64,000 nucleotides of DNA, taken from Shewanella sp. Isolate11 (lineage in GTDB: Bacteria; Pseudomonadota; Gammaproteobacteria; Enterobacterales; Shewanellaceae). Under the pieces are notes generated by a model that was given only the letters and a program-made list of their open reading frames with translations, had not been told where the DNA came from and did no database searches. The position numbers and the translations under genes are program-made. The stretch's first letter is position 1. Every line of letters begins with the position of its first letter. The stretch spans positions 848,644-912,643 of the forward strand of contig NZ_JAKEVF010000001.1 in assembly GCF_022398315.1 (NCBI RefSeq), written 5' to 3'. Of the stretch, positions 44,017 through 51,043 are shown one piece after another.

Positions 44017-44196
44017 TAATACCAATCGCAGTCATTATATGATCATTCTTGCTAGTTAAAATCGCCGATAACCCTGTTGTAAATTTTGTTATTAGAATAA
44101 CTCGTTACTGCAATTTACGCCTTGTTTTCGACAATTTTTTCTGCGGCCATTCTTTTATAAAGCGGGCTGATCACTCATTTACTTTGATTGGTATAA
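44017..44196. mobile_element. MITE-like element, copy 2, overlapping the kinase 3' end
   Basis: The core 44020-44193 is the reverse complement of the copy at 11212-11384, with TACCAATC / GATTGGTA ends and TAA on both flanks. Its right end overlaps the sensor kinase gene, whose last residues (LYQSK) and TAA stop are read from the terminal sequence. Confidence 0.85.
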
Positions 44197-45573
44197 GACC
44201 TGCTGAGTAAAGCTTAGCGTAAAGCAGGCGCCTTTGAGTTGAGGCGATTGACTGATAGTCAATTTACCTTGGTAACTGTCTACAAGATCGCAAACAATAG
44301 CTAGGCCAATGCCATTGCCTTTAGCATAGGTATCGGCGCGTTTTCCGCGCTCTAAAATGGCTTGTCTTTGCTCGACGGGTACACCTAGACCATCATCTTC
44401 TACTTGGATTATTAGCAGATTGGGCAGAGTTTCTATGGATAACAATACTTGCGTCTTGGCGGCTTTGCAGGCGTTGTCTAATAGATTACCGATTAATTCG
44501 GTGAGATCATTTTGATCGCCATAAAACACGCACTGGGCGCTAGACTCTGCTACGTAGTTTATTGCGATATTAGGATGAATTTTGCCTAGGGTTCGCAGTA
44601 ACTTATCTGTGATAGGTTGAATTTTTATGCCTAGATGCCAAGCACTACCCGCAGCGCTTTGGGCACGTTTGAGCTGGTGGCTAATGGTACGATTGATCTG
44701 ATTAACCTGCTCGATGGAAGTAGTGTTAAGATCTTTCTGGCTTTGGATCACCGCTAAGGGGGTTTTTAAGCTGTGAGCTAAATCGGAGAGCGCGTTGCGA
44801 TAACGACTGCGTTGGCGCTGTTCGGTAGTCAGCAGCGTATTGAGTTGTTTGGCTACCGCCTGTAACTCGTTGGGGTATTGCCCGGAAATGTTTTGGCTTT
44901 CTCCCATCTGCACCGACTTTAGCTCTTGTTTAAATTTGGCCAGAGGCCTGAGAGTCCAGGTTAACCAGGCCAATTGAATCGCCAATAACACCAGCATCAA
45001 TATCAGCAGCCAGATCCACAGATGTTGGCTAAATGCCTGTTGCTGTTGGGTGACTGTGTCGAGGTCTTTGATGATATGTAAGGTGATTGGCTTGGCATGG
45101 CTACCCGTATCGAAACGTACACTAAAACTGTAAATCAGCTGTGGCTGGTCGTTTAATAAAATTTGACTAAATTGCCGCTGCCCTAACTTAGGTTGAGGTA
45201 GCTGCTCGGGCGCGCTATGACCTAAAAAGGATTTTGATGACCATAAAAGTTCAGATTCTTCGCCATCATCAGCCTGAGAAACCAAGGCATACAGGCCTGA
45301 ATTAATCACATTAAATTGGTTGTCTAACAAGAGCTCCGGCATCTGTAACTGACCTTCATCCATATCGGTAACCGCGAGCACCGAGTAAAGATAGGCACTG
45401 AGTTGATCTTGGGTATTGAGCATGACCTGCTGTTTAAAGGCATTGTTGAGCGCGATGCCAATAACAGGTAGTAATACGACGATTAGCAATAAGGCGCTGA
45501 GCATTAAGCGAGTGCTCAGTGAATTTAATCGTGAGGGTATTTGTGTTGGAGCTTTTATTTGAGAGCTAGTCAT
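44179..45573 (-). CDS. Sensor histidine kinase (PhoQ/QseC-like)
   Basis: 464 residues: membrane segment near 22-42, a periplasmic domain, second membrane segment near 185-206 (LWIWLLILMLVLLAIQLAWLTW), HAMP-like linker, HisKA with H267 (LSDLAHSLKTPLAVIQSQ) and HATPase (NLLDNACKAAKT, EDDGLGVP, NGIGLAIVCDLV). The ALAHSLKTPLAV wording is typical of PhoQ-like kinases. The gene ends inside a MITE, which replaces the last codons after FTLSFTQQV. Pairs with the regulator 9 bp upstream. Confidence 0.92.
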   Translation of the reverse strand: MTSSQIKAPTQIPSRLNSLSTRLMLSALLLIVVLLPVIGIALNNAFKQQVMLNTQDQLSAYLYSVLAVTDMDEGQLQMPELLLDNQFNVINSGLYALVSQADDGEESELLWSSKSFLGHSAPEQLPQPKLGQRQFSQILLNDQPQLIYSFSVRFDTGSHAKPITLHIIKDLDTVTQQQQAFSQHLWIWLLILMLVLLAIQLAWLTWTLRPLAKFKQELKSVQMGESQNISGQYPNELQAVAKQLNTLLTTEQRQRSRYRNALSDLAHSLKTPLAVIQSQKDLNTTSIEQVNQINRTISHQLKRAQSAAGSAWHLGIKIQPITDKLLRTLGKIHPNIAINYVAESSAQCVFYGDQNDLTELIGNLLDNACKAAKTQVLLSIETLPNLLIIQVEDDGLGVPVEQRQAILERGKRADTYAKGNGIGLAIVCDLVDSYQGKLTISQSPQLKGACFTLSFTQQVLYQSK

Positions 45574-45582
45574 CTGAGCCGA

Positions 45583-46260
45583 TTAATCATTTAGCTGACG
45601 CATGCGATAGCCTTGACCACGCAGAGTTTCGATAATGGCTAAACTTCCATCTGGGTCGAGCTTTTTGCGCAGACGACGAATAAATACTTCAATCACGTTA
45701 GAGTCTAAGTCGAAGTCTTGATCATAAATATGTTCAATCAGGGTCGTTTTAGAATTCACCTCGCCGATATGCAACATAAAATATTCAAATAGTTTGTACT
45801 CAGAGCCACTTAAACTGACCGTTTGTTGAGCAAGCATGATTTCATGACTGCTGGTGTTAAGGCTGATGGGGCCATTGGTGATGATCGGGCTGGATTTTCC
45901 TGCTGAGCGGCGGATCAGAGCATTCAGACGCGCCACTAATTCTTCGGGATGGAAAGGTTTGGTGAGGTAATCATCGGCGCCGGCGTCTAGCCCTTCGACC
46001 TTGTCTTGCCAGCTATCACGAGCGGTTAAAATTAATACTGGATAATCGATACCTTGTTGGCGTAATTGGGTGATGAGTTGAATACCATCGAGCTTTGGCA
46101 AGCCGACATCGATAATGGCCGCATCATAGTTGTATTCCTGCCCCTGAAACAACCCCTCTTCACCGTCACTGGCCACATCTAAGGTGTAATGGGCATCTAA
46201 TAGATGTTGCTTTAGGTTGGCTTGTAGTGGCAGATCATCTTCAACCAAAAGTAATCGCAT
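45583..46260 (-). CDS. OmpR-family response regulator
   Basis: 225 residues: receiver with acidic pair E7/D8-D9, D51 (AAIIDVGLPKLDG) and Lys in YLTKPF, and a winged-helix domain (SGSEYKLFEYFMLHIGEVNSKTTLIEHIYDQDFDLDSNVIEVFIRRLRKKLD, ETLRGQGYRM). Closest in style to PhoP/QseB. It lies between a PepSY gene and its kinase gene. The direct-repeat operators at 43932, 46790 and 46858 fit the tandem binding of this protein class. Confidence 0.93.
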   Translation of the reverse strand: MRLLLVEDDLPLQANLKQHLLDAHYTLDVASDGEEGLFQGQEYNYDAAIIDVGLPKLDGIQLITQLRQQGIDYPVLILTARDSWQDKVEGLDAGADDYLTKPFHPEELVARLNALIRRSAGKSSPIITNGPISLNTSSHEIMLAQQTVSLSGSEYKLFEYFMLHIGEVNSKTTLIEHIYDQDFDLDSNVIEVFIRRLRKKLDPDGSLAIIETLRGQGYRMRQLND

Positions 46261-46279
46261 GCCTAACTCCTTGATGCCA

Positions 46280-46615
46280 TTAACGTCGGCTCATTCGCCC
46301 TGTGAGGGCATCGATTGAGACATAAAATACCACGCCATCAGCACTGAGAATTTTGGCTTTATATCCAGGATTGCCATTAACTCGAGTGGATTGAATGCTC
46401 AGTACCTTACCATCGTAGTGTCCTTGAACCATTTGGGTGGCTTGTTGACGGTTTTTTACTTTGAGTTTATTAGGACTCTTCTGTCCGGCCATAGCGGCTG
46501 CGCTTATCGACAGGCTGGTGAAACTTGAGCTAGGAACATGACTTGCAGAGGCCTCGCTAACCGTTGCCAATAATAAGCAGATTGAAGCTATTAAGCTGAG
46601 AGCCAATTTCATCAA
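46280..46615 (-). CDS. Small exported PepSY-domain protein
   Basis: A 111-residue protein with a signal peptide (MMKLALSLIASICLLLATVSEASA) and a PepSY domain: KNRQQATQMVQGHYDGKVLSIQSTRVNGNPGYKAKILSADGVVFYVSIDALTGRM. Small PepSY proteins often accompany two-component systems and may inhibit or sense periplasmic peptidases or cations. First gene of the operon with the regulator and the kinase; 19 bp separate it from the regulator. Confidence 0.85.
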   Translation of the reverse strand: MMKLALSLIASICLLLATVSEASASHVPSSSFTSLSISAAAMAGQKSPNKLKVKNRQQATQMVQGHYDGKVLSIQSTRVNGNPGYKAKILSADGVVFYVSIDALTGRMSRR

Positions 46616-46789
46616 ATGTACCTGTTTTGTTGATATTTTCTCAGTGTAAAAGATCCGCTAACAATAAGAAACATATCAAGCCTTTCATGCTGTTGATAAA
46701 GCTTATTTTCGTCACCTTACTTCGTGGCGTCAAACATCCGTATTCGCCTACCTCTAATATATATCCATAGAGATTATTCAAGATTGAAG

Positions 46790-46806
46790 ATGAATATAAG
46801 CTGAAC
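46790..46806 (-). promoter_or_regulatory. Direct-repeat operator (site B) before the PepSY operon
   Basis: On the minus strand GTTCA-GCTTAT-ATTCA, 11-bp period, 175 bp upstream of the PepSY start and in the same orientation as site A relative to its gene. This gap (46616-46930) holds no gene. Confidence 0.55.
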
Positions 46807-46857
46807 GCTGATACTTTGTATCATATTGAATAATTATGAATTTATTCGATTTTTAAT

Positions 46858-46891
46858 GTTCAGCTTATGTTCATTTTGGACAGGCTTTAAT
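46858..46891 (+). promoter_or_regulatory. Direct-repeat operator (site C) and -10 before the anchored protein gene
   Basis: GTTCA-GCTTAT-GTTCA (46858-46873), a perfect direct repeat, is followed 12 bp later by a -10-like TTTAAT (46886-46891). The start codon is at 46931. The site occupies the -35 position, as expected for activation by an OmpR-family regulator. Confidence 0.6.
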
Positions 46892-46930
46892 AGCGGTTAA
46901 GTCAATCTCATCTCTTTGATGGAGAGCATT

Positions 46931-47866
46931 ATGAATAGATTATTGAAGTCAAATACTCAGACTGAAACTCAGCCCGTTAACCGATTAAGCCCTAGTGGCT
47001 GTTTCTGGTCAAAAGTATTACTCACCACTTTTGCTCTGCTTTTTGTCGGGCAGACTTTTGCTGAATCACCTCAGCTTGAGAGGCAAGCTAATGATAGTGA
47101 GTCGATCACAGCATTAACGGTCGCCTCAATCACTGTTGTGTCATCGCCAGTTGAAGACTCTCGCCGTTTTAGCCGTGCTGCATCAGAGATGAATAGTGCT
47201 GAACTGAAAGCTTCGCTGCAGCTAAAACAAATGCTCAATGGCGATTTAAGCCAGGTTCAGCAAAATCCTCTAGTGGGTAAGACTCGTGAGCAGGTCATTG
47301 TTGAGCGAACCGACACCAGTAACACCAGTAAGATACTGCGCTCTGCAGCAGACCGACTCAATGCAGGTATTTATCATCAATTCTATATTTATCAGGCGAC
47401 CAGCCGCCTGTTTGAAGATATTGATCGTGATGGATTTTATCAAACTTTCAGTGTGACTTTCGATGCTGATGTACAAGGCTATTACACAGGTGAATATGCA
47501 GAGGTTTACGCCGACCTTTATCTGAGTCGTAACGGTGGGCCTTGGGAGCTTTACCATACAACAGATATTTTCACTATTGTTGACGATGCCAGCGATGACG
47601 ATTTTGAGGTCTTAACTAGCTTACATAGAGGTTATTATAGCGATCATTACGATGTACTTATCGACCTTTATGAAGTGGGTTATAACGATATTGTTGCCAC
47701 CATTAGCAGTGATGATGTGGATGATTTATATGCCTTGCCGTTAGAGAGTGCTGACAGAGACGACTACTATGTAGAAACTGAGGTCATTGTGAGTGGCAGC
47801 AGTGTAACCCTTGGCTCAATATTGGCCTTGTTACTACTGTTGGCAGTGCGCCGAAGCGCTGTATAG
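46931..47866 (+). CDS. Exported anchored protein, choice-of-anchor H type
   Basis: 311 residues from ATG 46931 (GGAGAG 5 bp upstream). A hydrophobic export signal lies at about 24-46 (WSKVLLTTFALLFVGQTFA). The middle is a beta-rich, Asp/Tyr-rich domain (DIDRDGFYQTFSVTFDADVQGYYTGEYAEVYADLYLSRNGGPWELYHTTDIFTI) that fits what is annotated as choice-of-anchor H. The C-terminus is a sorting-type tail: polar spacer SGSS, hydrophobic stretch GSILALLLLLAV and basic end RRSAV, reminiscent of GlyGly-CTERM tails processed by rhombosortase. Probably at the cell surface. Controlled by site C. Confidence 0.72.
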   Translation: MNRLLKSNTQTETQPVNRLSPSGCFWSKVLLTTFALLFVGQTFAESPQLERQANDSESITALTVASITVVSSPVEDSRRFSRAASEMNSAELKASLQLKQMLNGDLSQVQQNPLVGKTREQVIVERTDTSNTSKILRSAADRLNAGIYHQFYIYQATSRLFEDIDRDGFYQTFSVTFDADVQGYYTGEYAEVYADLYLSRNGGPWELYHTTDIFTIVDDASDDDFEVLTSLHRGYYSDHYDVLIDLYEVGYNDIVATISSDDVDDLYALPLESADRDDYYVETEVIVSGSSVTLGSILALLLLLAVRRSAV

Positions 47867-47999
47867 CAAATGTGTAAGCCTTGCTGCGTGTCAGCGATAT
47901 TAGACAGTAACGGGTGAAGTGATTTCTCGTTTAAAGACTTAATTTATCTCTATTTATAGTCTAGTATGTTATGTACTTGTTACTGTCCCGCTTGGTGGA

Positions 48000-48539
48000 A
48001 TGATGAAGCGAACATTTATCCTCATATTGACTTTGATTGGCACCTTGATGTCAACCTCAACCTTTGCGACGGCGATAGCCGATATTAAGGGGTACTACTT
48101 GGGGGGCATGGTGGGTTATACCGAATTTGAAACCAGTAATATTGATGATTCAGCCATGAACTATGGTGTGTATGCTGGTTACTACACCAGTAAAAACTTC
48201 GCCTTAGAAACCACCTATGTGCGCACCAGTGATATTGTCGATAATGGCGATGTGGATAATAACTATGTTTCGCTAGCGGCTAAGTTTCATCATTATTTTA
48301 GCAACACTTATTCGATGTTTATTAAGGCGGGTGTGGCTTCGATGAATCTCGATAGCGACCATAATTATGATGGTATCGGTTGGTTGTGGAGCGCAGGTTT
48401 TAATATGGCGTTTAGTAATAATATTAATGTGCGTCTAGCCTACGAGAAAATTGAGACCGACCTAGAAGCCCCCGATCTGGATGACACCATGGATAGTGAC
48501 TTGGGTAATGTTTATTTAGGGCTGCACTATCAATTTTAA
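48000..48539 (+). CDS. Outer-membrane beta-barrel protein (OmpA/OmpW-type small barrel)
   Basis: A 179-residue protein with a signal peptide (TFILILTLIGTLMSTSTFATA) and an eight-stranded-barrel pattern: GYYLGGMVGYTEF, MNYGVYAGYYTSKNFALETTYV, NNYVSLAAKFHHYF, MFIKAGVASM, GWLWSAGFNMAFSNNINVRLAYEKIE and the terminal NVYLGLHYQF ending in Phe. No ligand can be read. Monocistronic with a terminator. Confidence 0.83.
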   Translation: MMKRTFILILTLIGTLMSTSTFATAIADIKGYYLGGMVGYTEFETSNIDDSAMNYGVYAGYYTSKNFALETTYVRTSDIVDNGDVDNNYVSLAAKFHHYFSNTYSMFIKAGVASMNLDSDHNYDGIGWLWSAGFNMAFSNNINVRLAYEKIETDLEAPDLDDTMDSDLGNVYLGLHYQF

Positions 48540-48585
48540 AGGGCTGCAGTTTTAACCGTTAAAGCGTCGCAATTTTTGGAAAAAT

Positions 48586-48613
48586 AAAAACGCAGCCTTA
48601 AGGCTGCGTTTTT
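48586..48613. terminator. Bidirectional terminator
   Basis: AAAAACGCAGCC / GGCTGCGTTTTT with loop TTAA. It has T-runs on both strands and lies between the convergent barrel and sulfotransferase genes. Confidence 0.88.
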
Positions 48614-48664
48614 GATTTCAGTACGGTAGTTTTTGATTCTAGCGTCATAGCGTTTGCCTGATCG

Positions 48665-49501
48665 CTATTTGGGTAGGTAATTAAATTTGGCCATCTGCTC
48701 ACCATGGTGCTCGATAATTTGTGCCACTTGTTGTTCGCTTAATACCTGACGCCATTGATGCTTCTGACCTTGACGAAAGAATCGGTTGGCATTTTCATGT
48801 TTTTCAACAAATCCCCGTTGTGCTTCTTGAGCTTTTAGCTGAGCGAAAGACGAGTGTTTTATCGCATTTTTAAGACGCTTAGGATCTTTCTTCAGCCCCA
48901 AGAAGGATTCTATTTTTCTGAACATTTTCTTGGGGTCGTCAAGCAGATCTTCGTAGCGAATAATTAATTTGGCATCTTCGGCTAAGTCGGTCCAACTCGA
49001 TACATGTTTTGACCATGAGGTGATAACTTGAGGAACGTTTTCTGGCTCGTTCGGTGTGCCCGTCATCTCTTCGGCCATGTAAGCGATGGTTTCATCGATA
49101 CTGTAGTCAAAATAATTGGCCATAGATACGGTGACATCCAAGGGATTGCGCACAACATAAATTGAGCCAGAAGTGACTTGCGAATTGTGTAATGGATGTT
49201 CGTTATAGGTGCCTAAGTAGTTGTGAGTCTTAACGAAAGTGGTGCCTTGTGCTTGCCTAGCAATATCGGCTTGGACTAATGGGCGCAGGGCGCAGATCTC
49301 TTCTAAGCTAAGATCGGTTGTTTTCTTATCACCGCTAAGATGGGGCTGGAATCTATGCGCAGCGGACTCTGCTGTGGAGATGGTGTGCATGGTGTTGATA
49401 TCAACCGCCCGATCGCCATTTTGAATATAGTTTTCTAGGAAGGCGCGAACCCAAGTGTTGCCTGATTTGGGGTAAGAAGCCACCCAAAGTATGTTCCCCA
49501 T
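48665..49501 (-). CDS. Sulfotransferase family protein
   Basis: 278 residues from ATG 49501 (AAGGA 8 bp upstream), giving MGNILWVASYPKSGNTWVRAFL. This is the 5'-phosphosulfate loop of PAPS-dependent sulfotransferases; the 3'-phosphate motif is YVVRNPLDVTVSMANYF. The C-terminal RFFRQGQKHQWRQVLS is similar to the conserved tail that caps PAPS. Cytosolic-type sequence with no membrane segment. Acceptor unknown: a small molecule, lipid or glycan. Monocistronic. Confidence 0.87.
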   Translation of the reverse strand: MGNILWVASYPKSGNTWVRAFLENYIQNGDRAVDINTMHTISTAESAAHRFQPHLSGDKKTTDLSLEEICALRPLVQADIARQAQGTTFVKTHNYLGTYNEHPLHNSQVTSGSIYVVRNPLDVTVSMANYFDYSIDETIAYMAEEMTGTPNEPENVPQVITSWSKHVSSWTDLAEDAKLIIRYEDLLDDPKKMFRKIESFLGLKKDPKRLKNAIKHSSFAQLKAQEAQRGFVEKHENANRFFRQGQKHQWRQVLSEQQVAQIIEHHGEQMAKFNYLPK

Positions 49502-49652
49502 TAATGATTCCTTAAAATTTGTCAATTTGGAGACTATTGTCTGTCTCTCTTTAGCTGTAAGAAACTACCGATTAATGGCATAAATGGCAAGTTGAACTCA
49601 GGTTGAATGATTAAGCATGGCCTAGGCCATGCTTAAACTTGAACCGTGACGG

Positions 49653-50459
49653 TTAGGGGTGTGTTGGAGTATCAAAACCATATTGGGCTAAAATTGACTG
49701 TCCCGTTGGCGATAGGATAAATAGTGCTAATTCAGCAGCATGATCTTGCGCGCCATTAATTAGAGTCAGACCATAGTTTGCGCCAACACTGAGGTTTTCT
49801 GGTAGCTGAATAATGTTAAGCTGCTTAACCTCTTTCTGTGCCAGTACCGCATTAGTACAGTAAGTGAGGAAAATATCTGCCTGTTTGTTTTCCATTACCC
49901 AGCCGTAAGGATTGCGACCTGCGGGGGCTTTTGCACTATTGGGGCCTCCGGTCAGTTGCAGTGCTTTTTCGCTCAATTGTTTTTCGGCATTGGCTTGAAG
50001 CTTCTCTGCACGTTCAAATACCTTAAACGCGTAATCACCAGCAGGGTCAGCCTTAGGAGTTGAGGTGCCGACACGTATATTTTTGTCGAGCATCTGAGCT
50101 AATAAAGTGTCGCTAGTGACAGAGACTTCTGGCTGGGCAATGGCACATAATTTATTGCGAGCAAACAGCACCACATCCCCACTAAGCTTGGCTTGATTTA
50201 AAGTGGTGGGGTGTTTCATATTGGCTGAAGCGTAAAGGTCAACTTTTTCGCCTTGTTCAATGCGTTTTCTCAGTAGACCGGATGGAGCGAATTGCGAGGC
50301 CACTTTGAGCTGCTTATCAGCCTCAAATGCGCTGGTTATCTCAGTCATTGCTGACTTTAAGCTCCCAGCGGCTCGAAATTCAATTGGGTCTTCGTGGGCG
50401 TAAATATTCGTGCTCATGATGGCCAAACATATCGTGCTGAATATCCATTTTTTGCTCAT
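49653..50459 (-). CDS. ModA-like periplasmic substrate-binding protein
   Basis: A 268-residue exported protein: signal peptide MSKKWIFSTICLAIMSTNIYA, then EFRAAGSLKSAMTEITSAFEADKQLKVASQFAPSGLLRKRIEQGEKVDLYASANMKHP, the molybdate/tungstate binding-protein fold (SGLL and ASAN contact the oxyanion in ModA). No permease or ATPase gene is nearby, so it is an orphan binder. The ligand may be molybdate or another oxyanion. Confidence 0.82.
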   Translation of the reverse strand: MSKKWIFSTICLAIMSTNIYAHEDPIEFRAAGSLKSAMTEITSAFEADKQLKVASQFAPSGLLRKRIEQGEKVDLYASANMKHPTTLNQAKLSGDVVLFARNKLCAIAQPEVSVTSDTLLAQMLDKNIRVGTSTPKADPAGDYAFKVFERAEKLQANAEKQLSEKALQLTGGPNSAKAPAGRNPYGWVMENKQADIFLTYCTNAVLAQKEVKQLNIIQLPENLSVGANYGLTLINGAQDHAAELALFILSPTGQSILAQYGFDTPTHP

Positions 50460-50650
50460 TTTTAAGCTTTCCTTATCAGTGTTAACTGGCGTATCAAAGC
50501 CTAGTTCGCACGACGAGGCAAGTGTGCCTATTCGGCTAAAAATGAAGTTGTTACAGAGATCGCTAATTTAATCTATTTACCAGACAAAATGTCCCATTTT
50601 AATTAAGATTTTTGGCAATATTCGTCTATAAAGAGCATGGCCGTTGCGAA

Positions 50651-50788
50651 CTACAGCAGATAAATTAGCACGCCGAGGGCTTTGCCCAACACAAACGCGA
50701 TTAATCCTAACAGGAAAACCAGACTTAGGATTAAGAGTGGTTTGATTAATTCAGGGGTGGTGCTCCAGAGTTTAATTAAGGTATTCAT
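50651..50788 (-). CDS. Small single-span membrane protein (45 aa)
   Basis: An ATG at 50788 opens a 45-codon frame ending at TAG 50651: a short polar head (MNTLIKLWSTTPELIK) followed by a long hydrophobic helix (PLLILSLVFLLGLIAFVLG, KALGVLIYLL). The composition is far from chance. Ribosome site weak. It is in the 584-bp gap 50460-51043, between the ModA-like gene and the acylase gene. The rest of that gap shows no other gene. Family not recognised. Confidence 0.5.
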   Translation of the reverse strand: MNTLIKLWSTTPELIKPLLILSLVFLLGLIAFVLGKALGVLIYLL

Positions 50789-51043
50789 ACATCTGTTATT
50801 GCGTGCAATATCACCACATTTTGCGGTTGAGATAGTTCGCCCTTAAGTCGTCAACATACCGCTAAGTATAATCTCTGCTTGCTAGGTTCGCGGATTATTT
50901 ACGTCGATAACCTCCTTTAGAATGGCCTACATAAGGTGATTCATTTTGGCGATTAACTAACTTTAACGATTGCGAATTCTAGCTGTTCACACCTGTGTAA
51001 CTTAGATATATTAAAGACTGAATAGGGACATTGGCGTTACTGC

